Shown here: in pieces, positions 49,439 to 62,300 of the stretch | Layout of the letters: the number at the start of each line of letters is the position of its first letter | How positions within the stretch are numbered: the stretch's first letter is position 1 | From: Proteromonas lacertae | Lineage: Eukaryota > Sar > Bigyra > Opalinata > Proteromonadidae | Direction: 5' to 3' | DNA length: 64,000 bases | Assembly (NCBI GenBank): GCA_002245135.1 | Contig: NGBS01000008.1 | Span: forward strand, 1-64,000 | Made by a program: the position numbers and the translations under genes | The notes under the pieces: model-generated | Database searches by the model: none | Told to the model about the DNA's origin: nothing | Seen by the model: only the letters and a program-made list of their open reading frames with translations

Positions 49439-51299
49439 TTAATTCTTCATATAATTAAAATATTCAACTAAAAGTTCATCTCTTAATTTACACATTTCAC
49501 CTTTCTTTCTTCCAAAACCACCAAATGAATTGTAACTTAACAAATAAAAGAAAGTATACAATATTTCAAAGCATTCATGAATAGAATATGGTTCAAAATT
49601 CACTCTTTTAAACAAATATGGAATATCATTATTCAAACAATGAATGATCTATTATTAAGATATATATATATGCTTATATTTATACATTCTGAATTTCTTT
49701 TACTACGAATGGACTGGTAATTTGAAATGGTAATTCAGACAAAAGATCTTGCAACATCTGAGAATTCTTTGATTGAGATATATTAATTGTATGATTCACT
49801 ATTAAATATTAATTTACAAATATATATACAAGATGGTCTAGAATTTTTGAAATGAAGTTCAAATAGCTTGACTATATAATATTAATAAATATAAAACTAT
49901 TTTATAAATTAATATACTCTGCTTATAATGTGAAAGAGTGTAAATCATAAAATTTGATGTTGATAAATACTGAACTATATTATGGAAATATATTCTTTTG
50001 CATTTCACTTCATCACTTAATAATACTGTTTTATAATTATTAGAAAAACTAAAATATACATGGTAACATAGATGGAGTTGTTATTAAAATAGATTTGATT
50101 TTATTATATGAACTTAATTGTGTTTGAATATACTTCATTGGCAAACTTGGAGATATTAACAATGTTGTGTATTTCTTTTTTATTGATTCATAAATATCAA
50201 TAGCATTATCTGATACTAGAATATCACCATCAGTTGAAATATACTATCATATTATATCAATATACAATAATCATATACTCTATTTAAATCAATATGAGGA
50301 TATGTTTGTTCTGGTTTTATAAGATCAATCTATTTATAATTAAACAAATATAAAATATAAAACATGGAATATACAGTTTTATCTTTTGAAATATTATGAA
50401 ATAAATCACCACATTCATTGCATATTCTTTGAATATATCTGTTAAATATATTCTCAGCATAAATATAAATATTTGGACATAATAATGTATATAGAACAAT
50501 ATTGATTTGATTAGTGATAGTAAAATTAGATAAATTATATGGATACAGTCTTATAATAGCATTCTATTAGAAACAATAAATTATATTATCAATACTTCAA
50601 TTGGTCTATTTGATTTTTGCATTGATAATTGAGTAACAATATGATGTGATCTTGGCAAATACTGTAAGTAATAATTGTCTATATAATTAACAGGTTTATC
50701 ATCTTCTATATGTTTGGCAATTGATGATAAATAATAATCACTATTTGAACCAAAGAATGAAGTTTTTCTGTAAGATGGATTAAAAAATGATTTGAATGGT
50801 TCTTCATCATAATTTGGTTTAGAAGAAGAGAAATATATATTTCTCTGCATATGACGAGTTTTAAATGCCCTATTTGCTGTGAATATGGTATAATCTGTTG
50901 GTTTTAGTTTTGATAAATGAGATATATAATTGATTATTTCTGGTTTAATTTCATTTATTTTTGTAGATATATTATTTTCATCTAATTCGTTTAAATATTT
51001 TGCCATTTCATTTTGTGAATGAAATAATGATTGTAATATTGAAGCATTGTAGAGATTATTCAAACCACTATCAATCTTCTAATAACATATTATTATAAAT
51101 CATACGTCTTTGTTTTGAAAATTCTCAAGATATGAATAAAATATTTCATTTTTGTGCAGTTGATCAATTATCAGTTTTACTTTATCATTTTGTTTCTATC
51201 ATTATAAAAAATACTTTATACTATCTGATATTCCTCATTAACACTGTATTTTCTTATCAATAACCTTGTTCTGATGGTCAAAAATCGATTTTTAATCAT
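49439..51299 (-). CDS. Unknown protein, predicted mitochondrial
   Basis: About ten short exons joined by 26-45 base GTA...TAG introns make one continuous frame from MIKNRFLTIRTRLLIRKYS (51299) to ...LVEYFNYMKN (49439). The N-terminus is basic and acid-free, as in mitochondrial presequences. The body is helical with no clear motif (SILQSLFHSQNEMAKYLNEL; ICNECGDLFHNISKD). The overall plan (presequence plus helical array) would fit FASTK- or PPR-like organelle RNA-binding proteins, but I see no RAP or PPR signature, so this stays a guess. Only 46 bp separate its ATG from that of OST3/6. Confidence 0.65.
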
Positions 51300-51345
51300 T
51301 TGGCTTGTTTATTGGTTTGACATCATTTTCTTTTTTTCGAAATAG

Positions 51346-52772
51346 ATGGCCAAATTGTTCATATTTATACTAGCATTAGTTATTTTTCCTTCAATTTTGG
51401 CATTGAAAGCTAAGGTATCATATCAATATTATACATATCTCATATTAATTCTATTTAATTAGCCGACTGCAAAAGCTGATAAATTGAGACAAAAACCTGC
51501 AACCAATAATATTGACTGATAGGAACTATACTGATTATACTGTTGATGATTATCGTTCTTATGGAATATATGTATTATACACAGTTAGAAGTAAAAGATT
51601 TCAATGTAGATTTTGTGCGCAAGCAATTGAAGCATTAAATATTGTAGCTGGATCCCATGAGAAGTTTTTCCCAGGATCAACAGATATATTCTTTGCCCAT
51701 GCTGTATATGAAGATAATCAATACGGATTCTCAATGGTATAAATCATTTTTCTAATAATTTCAATGAATAGCATCAAATAGAAACAGCTCCAGTTTTATC
51801 CTACTTCCCACCAACTAAAGTCAGAAGTGGAGAAGAATTATCCAAAAGACTTCGTCCAGAATACACATTATCCAATGAAATAGATCTTAAACTGTTATTA
51901 GAACATGTTGAAAAATTATCAGGTAGAAAAGTATATATTTTATCCAATTTATATAATTTTTAGATTCCAATTTATTATTCTCCTGAATCATTAAGCAAAT
52001 TATCAATGTTATCAACAATTGGTTTTTCTATTTTGATATTATATTTATCATCATTAGGTAGAACTTGGAGAGAAATATATGAAAGTAAAGGAGTGTGGAG
52101 AGTTGGATCACTTGTATATATATATAATTAGGTTTATAATTTGTTAGATTGTTTTTGGTGTTTCTGTTTCAGGAATGGTTTATTGTATTATTAACAAACC
52201 AGCTTTATATCATCCTATATCTTTTATTTTTTTTTATTATATACATATATTATATTTCTTTAACTGATTTTTACAATCTTGATGAAAAGAATTGGAAAAA
52301 GAAATTTTCATTTTTTACTGATACTAGTGATTATCAAACAATATCTTTTTTTTTAATATTTATAAAAATATAAATTACATATCTTTAACTCTTTGTGTTT
52401 TGTTTAAATAGGTGAAGGTTTAGTAATTGGTGTTATGAATGTATTAGGTTGTATTGTTTTGGCAATTGCATTAAAATATTCAAATTCTATTCATGGTTAT
52501 ATGATAAGTAATTGTTTGAATTGTTTAGCATTATCAATATTTGTTGTAGAGTATATTATTATTATTATTTATATATTTATAGTGTTCGTGAATTGTATTC
52601 ATTGTATTGCTATAAGAGTGGATGGTATGGTGATGAAATTGGAAGATATAACAAAGAAAGTTGGTTCTATATAAAGAGACTTATCACATGGAAGAAGGTG
52701 AAGAGATATATTTTTGATTTTAAGAAATCATGGGGTAAATTGTCAAAGGAAATAAGAAAATTAATGAAGTAA
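51346..52772 (+). CDS. Oligosaccharyltransferase subunit OST3/OST6 (TUSC3/MAGT1 family)
   Basis: ER membrane oxidoreductase subunit of the N-glycosylation complex. Signal peptide (AKLFIFILALVIFPSILA), a lumenal thioredoxin fold with the redox motif in FQCRFCAQAIEALN, then four TM segments and a C-terminal KSGWYGDEI corresponding to the YPYSF-type end, with a Lys-rich extension. Introns include 51415-51462, several of 32-36 bases and an AT-AC intron (52217-52274); another junction near 52341-52411 is ambiguous. One base too many in CAAAAACCTGC (~51505) breaks the frame between KLRQK and LQPIILTDRNYTDY; in so conserved a gene this is probably a sequence error. Confidence 0.87.
52217..52274 (+). 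other. Putative U12-type AT-AC intron in OST3/6
   Basis: 58 bases. The 5' end is ATATCTTTT, identical to that in the borealin-like gene. TTCTTTAAC (52256-52264) matches the U12 branch consensus at 8 of 9 positions with its A 11-12 bases before the TTTTTAC 3' end. Removal joins KPALYHP to NLDEKNWKKKF in phase 0; unspliced, the frame meets a TAA. Confidence 0.78.
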
Positions 52773-52877
52773 CCTGTTTTTTTTATTATTTCTTTTTTGT
52801 TTTTAATTGTAGTTATAAAAAAAAAACAATATTTATATTGAAATGGATATGAGATATAATAGTCTGTCTAAATTAGC

Positions 52878-55326
52878 TTAATTAGCTGCAGCAGGTGGTT
52901 CAGGAGCAGAAGCCTCTGCAGCTGGAGGAGCTGGTGCATTTTCAACAGTTGCTGATGCAGGAGCTGGCTGAGATTGTGATTGAGGTTTTGGATCAGGTTC
53001 TTTGTCACTTCCCTTCTTCTTATCATCAGTCTTTGCTTTACCAATAACATCTTGAATTGGTCCAGGTGTAAATTCACTGGCTCCATTATGACCATTAGAA
53101 TCTTCACAATAACATAACAATATTGTATCAATAACCATATGATATACACCAAGGAAACTAGTAGCAACCATGTATGATATAAACAAGCAAACTAATGTTG
53201 GAATGAATGGATTATTCAATTCATCTTCTTGTCCAACTTGATAACTCTCTGTAACAGCGAACCATCCATAAGCAATGCAAGCGCACATTCCAGAAATAAC
53301 AACTTTTCCTAAGAAAATCAATACAGATGTAAAACCACTCAAAACACCAACTAAAGCCATATTATTCCAAATTAATTTAAATGCAACAACAGCAGCTTGA
53401 TAAAAACCATAACCACGAATACCAATCTAATATAAATATAAAAAATATATATATAATATACCATAATATAAGCATTTCTAGATATAAATTTCATGCATTT
53501 TTCTAAGCAACACATACAACAATGACATATTCTAAAACAACATCTAGCTAAACAATTACCTTCCTGTAATTTCTTGGTTTGTTTATCAATATAAGTCAAT
53601 ATTGCTCTTAACCATTGTATAACAGCCACTATAAATGATCCAAAAGCTAATGATCCTAGATGATACCTCATTATTGTACACATTGATTTCCAAGGTGAAC
53701 AACATTTCTGTGGTCGGTTATTGTTCTTGTCTGGGATTGTATAGTAATAAGTACCTACAGCTAATGCAACACTTGTCATTAATAAGGCTTGTAAGAACTG
53801 TTGACTCCATAAGAAACCTAATAAATCAAACCACATCAAGACGAAAACTGGTTGTACTTTTGTCAAATCCAATTGCTATTGTTGGAAATGTTCCATTGAA
53901 TCTTTCATCAATAAACTCTTGTATTCCATTATTATTAACTATTTAATAATAATAATAATAATAATGAATAAATACTAGTATCTTGTATTTTTTGAGTTGC
54001 ATTGACCATAGTATCACCAGCTGTATACATCATTGCAGCACTGAAAATAAAGAACAAAGTAACACAGACTAAACCAATATCAGTAATAATTGGTAAGAAA
54101 ACAATAGATGGAATTCTACCTACTGCATTGGAAGCAGCTTTAATAACAGCAATTGATATTTTAATATGACTATACAAAGCAGCAAATAATATAACAACCA
54201 AAATGCAAACAAATATCATTACATAACCACCAACTTCCCAATAGGTTTGATAATAGTTTGATGGCAATAAGTAATCAGGTAAACTACTCTTAAAATCTTG
54301 AACAGAATCTTGTGCACTGGAAGAATTAAACACATCATCTGTAAAATTGCCAGTAAACTCAATAGCTGCATTTGCAATACCATAAACATCAATCACACCA
54401 CCTTTATACAAGCAAAACACAGTGAATAAAATAGAAACAACAACTACACCAATAATCACCAACCACACGAATAATTTAACTAACCATTTCATTAATAAAA
54501 CAAATACAAAACCTAATACAATAGGAATCAATAAACCAGTAACTAATATTGACCATTTAGTTTTATTTAAATCAGCTAACCATCCACCAATATAAAACAT
54601 AGTAGTGCTCATTTGATCTACTAATGGATTGTAAGAAGCAGCTAATTCTGCTGATACATCACTGACTGTTACTTGTTTTGATATACAACGTGGATCATCT
54701 GGTGCAATATACTTATCTTCATCAGTTTCATCTACACCTATCATATTTGGTTCAATGCAAACTTCTTTTCTCATTTTTTTATTGGCACTTTCAAACATAC
54801 ATCTGTGTAATATTGAGGTGGTGTTTAAAGGTACAATCCAACATTTTGAACAGTAATCTTTATCATTTGATTTATGAAATCCACAATTTTGGAGAACATC
54901 TTCTTTTTTCACTTCTTCTTCAGTCATATCTACATCTTCTGTACATACCAAATCACCCATTTTTGGACATTCTTTCATACAAACACCAAATAACTTTATA
55001 TCATTAGAATCTGGTAAATATGAACCATTCAAGGCTCCCTTTGCATAATTTGTAGAAAATAAGACTACATCATCATTGATTCTGGGATAATAAATGTATG
55101 AACTATTGTCTTTACAGATATCACCTTTATAATCAGTTGGATACCATAAACGGTCTTGCTCTCCCTCCACACATGCGTATATAAAAATACCAATAAAGAA
55201 TATCCAGCATAATATAAAGATTATACAACAAGGAATGTTTGTACACTTTCTTTTATTTTCTACCTCCCATTTTTCTGGAGGTTTAACGTCAAATGCGCAA
55301 CAAGTAAAACAGGGGAAACAACCCAT
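52878..55326 (-). CDS. Choline-transporter-like protein (SLC44/CTL family)
   Basis: Multi-pass membrane protein, about 780 residues. The N-terminus is Cys-rich (MGCFPCFTCCAFDV), then TM1, a large Cys-rich extracellular loop (CMKECPKMGDLVC) with sequons, and about nine further TM segments. The family signature near the end reads YHMVIDTILLCYCEDSNGHNG. A short TA-rich intron lies near 53427-53460 and another near 53942-53978; the frame is one base off near 53866 (A4 run), between GFDKS and VQPVFVLMWF. The C-tail is unusual: Pro/Ala/Glu/Gln-rich low complexity. The family moves choline or ethanolamine in other eukaryotes; substrate here is inferred. Confidence 0.9.
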
Positions 55327-55366
55327 CTCTCAAACAAATTACACAATAAATTGAAATTTTTGAAAA

Positions 55367-55384
55367 GCTTGGTAATAATCAAGC
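55367..55384. promoter_or_regulatory. GCTTG/CAAGC inverted repeat upstream of SLC44
   Basis: GCTTG and CAAGC with 8 bases between, about 41 bp from the ATG, next to TTTTTGAAAA. A further TTTGATTTTG follows. Confidence 0.45.
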
Positions 55385-55570
55385 CCACATCAGTTTGATT
55401 TTGTTTTATTCAATCTTCAGTCATTAATTTGAAGATTATTATGTATGCATTGTCTTTTATATTCATAACCATACACAAATAGAATAACAATAATTGTGAA
55501 ATTAAAAATACATAAAACTATTTGTTAAATATTACATGACAATTACCATATAAATACGATAATTTATTCT

Positions 55571-57656
55571 CTACATAATTTTACAGCAAGAAGTTGGTTG
55601 AGCAATTGCTCCTAAAGTTTCTTCATACTTCATCAATTCAGTAATTTCTGCTTGTAATGCACAAGGATTGACATAATCCCATTCACTAAACTGCTTCTGC
55701 CAATCTTCATTCACTTCTTCACTAATTTCTTCAAATTCACCAATTACACTCTGTGGTAATACATTCAAATCTCTATCAGGATGATAAGGTGGATCTGCTT
55801 GTAATGACTGTATAACATGCCAATTGATCTTTGCAAAAAAAGGATGATTCTTTATCTCTTCAATACCATTCGCACCCAGCCTTTTCTTTGGATCTCTAGT
55901 GAGTAAACCTTTACAAAATGCTTTTCCTTCTGGTGTAAAGTACTTAGGATGATATGGTGGATCATATTTCAATGTTGCTATATCTATTGCTTTATGGTGA
56001 TCAGGATCGAACCCCATACACTCAGTCCTTCTAAATGGACATTTACCAGTTAACATCTCATAGATTAAACAACCATAAGACCAATAATCACAAACATGAG
56101 TGTAAGGCTTTCGTGTTTCTCTGGCAGTTAGTATTTCTGGAGCCCAATATCCTCTCGTACCACACAAACTAGTTGGATGGACTGATTCTTCAACAGCTAG
56201 TCCAAGATCTGTGATAATCGCATTTCCTTTCTTATCCAGCATTATATTGGTAGGTTTCATATCTCTGTAGATTATTCCCATTGAGTGTAAATGCTCTAAT
56301 CCTAATAATATCTGAGCTGCATAGAAGATTACTTGATCTTGAGTAAATTTAGTGGTTTTAAGGTGAAAACTTAAATCTCCACCTGATTTTATATCTATCA
56401 CTAGAAACAAATCATCTCTAGTTTGAAACGAATATCTTAAATCAGTAACAAATGGTGAATGTATTTGAGCTAAAAAGTGCCTTTCTAATATACACACTTT
56501 TTCTGCTTTATTTAACTTTACTCTATTTTTCTTCATTGTTTTTAAAGCGTATAATCTTCCAGTATCTTTCTTTTTACAGGCACTTACCATACCAAATCCA
56601 CCTCTACCTAGCACACGAAGTACAGCGAAATCTCTTTCATTGACTGTTCTTTTTTCTAATAATTTAATCTAAATAAATAATAAATAATAATTATATATAG
56701 ATAGATATATAGATAGATACTTTCAAATAAGTTAAATATCTAAAAGACTTTTTAAAATCTTCAAAGTACTGTAGTCTTAATCTATCAATAATTAATGCAA
56801 CTAATGGTGAGAATAGATCTGTAGGTAATGGACTTATTGTAACATGGTGATGATGTGAATTATTTGGATTACCAGGAGTAGGATTGGATACTTTAATGTG
56901 TAAATTATTGAGATTGGAAGAAGAGGTATTAGATTTTACTGCCGCTGTGTTCTTCTCATTTTCTTCACACTAATTTATAAATTAATATAAATTTCTATAC
57001 AATGGCTAATAATTTTTGTTTGATTCTATCACATTCTCCTCCTTTTTCTCTAATGAGATTTTCATTACTGACTTTACAGTCTTCTTTGGCTTTTTTGAAA
57101 TCGATTTGATATTGTAACATATCTATGTTTAAAGTACGAGAATCTTCGGTATTACGAAAACACTATTCAAAATAATGGATAATAATATTATGCTATTATA
57201 CTTTAGTTGAAAATTCTTTACGAAGATTTGTATCAAGACAGCTATTTGAACTTATAAATTTATCGTATATTTTCTTTCCATATTTATTCCTTCTACGTCT
57301 AGATGTGCAATTCTATAAATCTAATCACATTTTCAATAATACTTTGAATTCAAAAGCATATTCTACGAATGCGATGAGCGCTAACTCTTTTCTATCTTGT
57401 GCTACATATTTTTTCCACTAAAAATATATAAATAGTAGATATACTAGAAAATAACCTGCCGATTCCTTGATTACAGAAAATAATGATGGTTCTTCCATTT
57501 TCTTCTCGTAGGCTTTAGCTTCTTCATCAGTTGGTAACATTAATTTAGTAGTGGGCCTAGTATATAACGAAGTAGAGTCAAATACCTAGGAACTGGGTCA
57601 CACAAAGCTCCAAAATACTGTGCATCCTGAATTGCATCTTGCAAATCACCATCCAT
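55571..57656 (-). CDS. G-protein-coupled receptor kinase (RGS-AGC kinase, prenylated tail)
   Basis: RGS-homology domain wrapped around an AGC kinase, as in GRKs. N-terminus MDGDLQDAIQDAQYFGALCD; RGS signature WKKYVAQDRKELALIAFVEY; RGS end YFEDFKKSFRYLTYLK; kinase with LGRGGFG, ALKTMKK, YRDMKPTN, the GRK-type DLG and GYWAPEI; AGC tail SEWDYVNPCAL. It ends SCCKIM, a CaaX box, so farnesylation is likely, paralleling animal GRK1. Between RGS helices there is an inserted ~150-residue coiled-coil/low-complexity region, and a His/Asn-rich stretch (HHHH). Six or so short introns. It would phosphorylate active GPCRs; a giant GPCR gene lies 14 kb away, but a link is only suggestive. Confidence 0.92.
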
Positions 57657-57796
57657 GTATACAACTTCTCAATGTGTTAAACAAAAGAAAAGTTATTCAA
57701 TTCGTTATATTCGGCTTGAGTGGCTTGTTTGTTTGAATGAATAAATTCACACAGATTTTCACAAAAATATAAAACAAACATTATTAAATAACTAAT

Positions 57797-58508
57797 TATA
57801 TTCTCGAAAATTGGAATAAATCAACTTCTATATCTTTACTTTTTTGATTGTGAAATTTGTACATTTTTGGTATGTCATATATTAGATGTGCTATAGCTTT
57901 ACATTTTACTTTCCATTGTTGGCTTTTCTTCAATATATACTAGACAAATTAAAAGAAAAAACATACTGCTTTTGTGGACGTTTTGTGTAATGAATAAACC
58001 ATTGGAGAGTACTATTAATGTATTAATATAAAGTAGATAAATAAGTAATTTCATACACATAAAGCTTTTTCAACAAACTTCATATCTATTCCTTTTTCTC
58101 TTGTACCAAAAGGTGGATTCATCACAATTGTATCGAATAAATAACCATCATTTGAATTTAACTCCAACCTAGATATATCACATTGAATTAAGTCAATATT
58201 CAACTCATAATTGTTAATATTCTCTTGTGCAAGTAATAGAGCATCATCATCAATATCAAAACCACATGTGTATCTATTTCATAAAGATAGTCAATAAAAT
58301 ACGCTGCACCCATCAATGAAGATGCAATTGATAAAATGCCTGTTCCACATCCAAAATCTCCAACTCTTTTATCTTCAATATCACCTTGTTGATACATGGT
58401 ATAAACAACACACGCTGCTAAATGAGCTGATGTTGGATATTGTTCGAGTTGAACTTTTGGATTTTCAAAACCTTTTAATTCATACAATGCTTCTTCTAAT
58501 TTCTTCAT
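57797..58508 (-). CDS. METTL5: 18S rRNA N6-adenosine methyltransferase METTL5
   Basis: Class I SAM-dependent methyltransferase that, with TRMT112, makes m6A on 18S rRNA in animals. Four exons after splicing: MKKLEEALYELKGFENPKVQ, LEQYPTSAHLAA, SAM motif I DFGCGTGILSIAS, FDIDDDALLLAQEN, and the catalytic NPPFGTREKGIDM. The C-terminus matches the family closely: VYSLHKTSTKAYILKKS and YKFHNQKSKDIEVDL. Length (~206 residues) is normal. Divergent from VPS25 with only 38 bp between ATGs. Confidence 0.94.
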
Positions 58509-58546
58509 AATTTGATTTTTTAATTGTCAAACCTATCAAGCCTAGA

Positions 58547-59169
58547 ATGTCTTCTTTTGCCGATTTCATTGACTTTGCTCCATTTTATACGTATATTCAC
58601 TACTTAATATTTATGTAGTATACAGCTAGAAGAAAATACTAGGAAGAAACAGCTAGAATTATGGAAGCAATACATTCTTTGTAATCTACAGCAAAGCAAG
58701 CAATTTGTAATAGATTTAAAATCATATCCTCCTTTTAGCAATCCAAAAATTAATAGTATTATTTAGCATAATAAATTGTTAGGAAGTTTAGATGAAGAAT
58801 CTAGAAAAGCAATATTTCAATATCTATTTGATAGTGGTATGATTATTAAAAAAAGTAATAGAATTATAATATATAGGTAATTGTGAATATATTAACTCCA
58901 CATCAAAAGATTCAATATTCTTACTTCCTGCTCCGAAGAATGAAATTATAAAGCAGTTATTGGAATATCTTAAATCTAATAATATTAAAGTAGATACCTT
59001 TCAAACTCTCATTTCTTCTCCATTATGTCGTATATTGTATTTGTTAATTCTTTTAGCTATTTATCATTTCCCAGATGATATAGTAAAGAAATTCTTTGTG
59101 CAATTACAAAATGAAGGGAAGGTGCTTATTATATATAATGTAAACGGAAATGGTTTTAAATTACTCTAA
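58547..59169 (+). CDS. VPS25: ESCRT-II subunit VPS25
   Basis: Two winged-helix protein of the ESCRT-II complex acting in multivesicular-body sorting; recruits ESCRT-III. Introns of 27-40 bases, including a stopless 27-base one (59030-59056). Family features: the PPFF-type N-terminus as FAPFYTIQLEENTRKKQLELW, SYPPFSNPKIN, GNCEYINSTSKDSIFLLPAP (compare GNLEWLDKSKSSFLIMW in human), then the second winged helix ending KVLIIYNVNGNGFKLL. About 165 residues, as expected. Confidence 0.92.
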
Positions 59170-59322
59170 TTATATTTATTTATCTTTTTTTTTTGTATTT
59201 GTGTATATATTGATCATAATTCATCTATTTTATCAAATGAGATTTGATTTCCTACCTGTTGAAAAGAAAGAAATATAGTCAGTTACACATTTGAAACGAA
59301 TAGAATTTTATAAATTAATTGA

Positions 59323-62300
59323 ATGGATTTATTATTGCCATTTTATGATGAGTTAACATCGAATGACAGTGAAATAAAAACATCCGGATTGAAAAAGCTC
59401 AAAAATTATGTGGAGCAATCACTCTCACTGTCAAGTCAAGAAGAATTAAAACAACTAATGAGTGATATATCTAATTGGATATTAAGTAATATAAAAAGTA
59501 CAAAAATATCTGATCAATATTTCGCTGTTAAATCTATTAATGAGCTATATCGGTGTTGCGATCAAGACACTATATTACAATACGCAAATTATATTAAACC
59601 AGTGATAGATAATCATTATTCAGAAAGTGGAATAGATGAAATGTTGAGGTTTTCTTGTAAAGTATAAATACACTTGTTTTTATCATAATTATAAATAGAC
59701 ATATGGTAAACTAATAAAAAGGATAAATGCAGAGAATTCAGATTTTATTGAACAAGCAATTCCAAAAGTGATTGAACAATTAAACGAGAACTATGAGAAA
59801 ACCAAACGAATAAATGCATTGTGTCTACTACAAACATATGTAAATTCATGTCCTAACACATTTTCAAAGTATATAGAACAAGTATTCAAAAATCTATATA
59901 ATCCACTCAAAGATAACAATGTATGAATATATATAATGTTATGTTTATATAAATAGGTACAAATAAGAACATTAGCTGGCGATACACTCTCAGAGTGTCT
60001 TAATTTAATGACTCATACAGATTATTACGATAATAACCTTAAGCTATGTTATGATTTGGATAATCAAGCTTCCAATTTGGTAAACACAAATATATATGAG
60101 AATATACATGCTGGTTTAATCATATGGAAAAGTTTAATCGAGAAAAAATTAAGTTTTCTTCTTCCTCGATATGATGAAATATGCAATAAACTTTTAAAAT
60201 TTAAAACCCATAAGAATTATATAATTACTCAAACATTAATAGAATTAGCACCAACATTAGCAGAATTGAGAGCTGAATCATTTACAAAATACTTTAACGA
60301 TTTGTATATAATTATTTTTCATATTTTTATTTATTTATTTATAGTTTATTGATATATTATACTTATCTTGTATCTTCTGGACGTAATCCATCCTGTGTAT
60401 TCATCAGTTTTTCAAAACTATCCAACGTAGTACCACCACAACTAGTTGATTCTCCTTTACGATTAAAAGATGGAAGAATAATTATCTTAGTAAATTATAT
60501 CTTCGATTTATTTATGAATATAATTAAGAATCAGAATAAAGATAATATAAGTGTTGTTTTTCAATCAATTTCTAATTTCACTAAGTGTAAATCAGATAGA
60601 GTTGGTAATTATATACATAGGTTAGTCCCAGAATTATTTAAACTCAATCTAACCACAGACCTTATTCAGACATTCTCAGATATAAGTGATCATTATCATT
60701 TAATCACTAAAAATATAGAAAATCATATACTTAAAAAGATATCAATAATGTTGGAAGTACAGAAAGATCCATCTGTTAAATCAATAATCAGTATATTTAA
60801 ATTTAAAAAGTATAAAATTTTAAAACCAAAAGAAAAGATTAGTAGAAGTGATATATTGAATTGTTTGAATATTTTATTTCAATATTCATTTCATACTATT
60901 GATTCTAATAAATATATTCAAATTGGAATGAAATATATAAATGATCCTGATTGGAAAGTAAGGCAATTGGCATGTTTAGTTATTCTAAAAGTATATAATA
61001 ATCAATTATTTATAATATATATATATAGTTAATAATCTATGATTCATCTCATAAACTGTCAGAAACGAATTGTTTGTGTAATAATTTTGGTATAATTCAA
61101 CAGTTATTACCACTGATTGTAACAGATTATGATGGTGATAATAGATATATATTGTTAGATTACTTAACAAAGATTGAACTACAAACATATCTAATTCAAG
61201 TATATTTATATATATATATATTATAGTCTGAAATTGCTATAACAATAGCTCAAACTCTCAGTGATACAAATTATTCCATTCGTTTAAAAGGTTTGAAGAT
61301 ATTAGGTCCTCTTTTACCATTAAACCCCAAAGTTATTATCTTACCAATTCGAAAGTTATTATTACAGTTATTCAATGAGATTAGTTGTACTATTAAAGGC
61401 CATGATTATGATTCTCAATATCAATTAATAAGTGAAATATTACATTTTGATTCACATATGTTTCATCCTTATTATCATGTGATATTTAATTTAATGTTAA
61501 ACCAATTAGAATCATGTCAAAGAAGTATATTATTATATATTATAATTATATTTATAATATAGAAAGTTCAATTGTATTGATATTAAAGGTAATTGAAGAT
61601 TTACTCAACTTAAATTACATAGATAAAGAATTATACGATAAATTAGTCGTATATTTAATCAAATATTTAGAACAACAAATCAATTATGAAACACTTAAAG
61701 AATCAATTCGATTAATCAAATTATTATATCAAATCCAAGGAATAGCAGTAGAACCTTATTTTGAACATCCACAGTTATATTCAATATTAATATATATATC
61801 TGGTAATGACCAATTAAATCAAGATATTAGAATCCAAGCCTTAGATTTGATTGGTAGTATTGGTGTAGTTGGTGTACAAAATTACGACAGAGTTGATCCG
61901 TTACTCATTAAATCAAATGATAATAAAGTGAAGAAGATTAAAAGTAAGAATAATAAGAATAAGAATAACAGTAGATATAATCAATATTATAATAACAGTG
62001 ATAATGACAATAATAATAATAATGAAGAAGAAGAAATAAATAGAATCAGTGAAGATAGATTTAGTTTTATTGGTGAAAATATATTAAGTTATGAAGTATA
62101 TGCTGAAGTTGTAATTCACAAGTTAATCAATATATTGAAAGATAGTTCATTGGAGAATTTGTTTAAAGATATATTGGATATTTTGAAATCTATTTTTAGA
62201 AATATAATACAGTCAAAAATGTCAATCCCATTAGTTTCTGAAATGTTATCCGTTTTATTTTCATTATTTAATGAATCGTCACAGAAAACAGTTGTACTTT

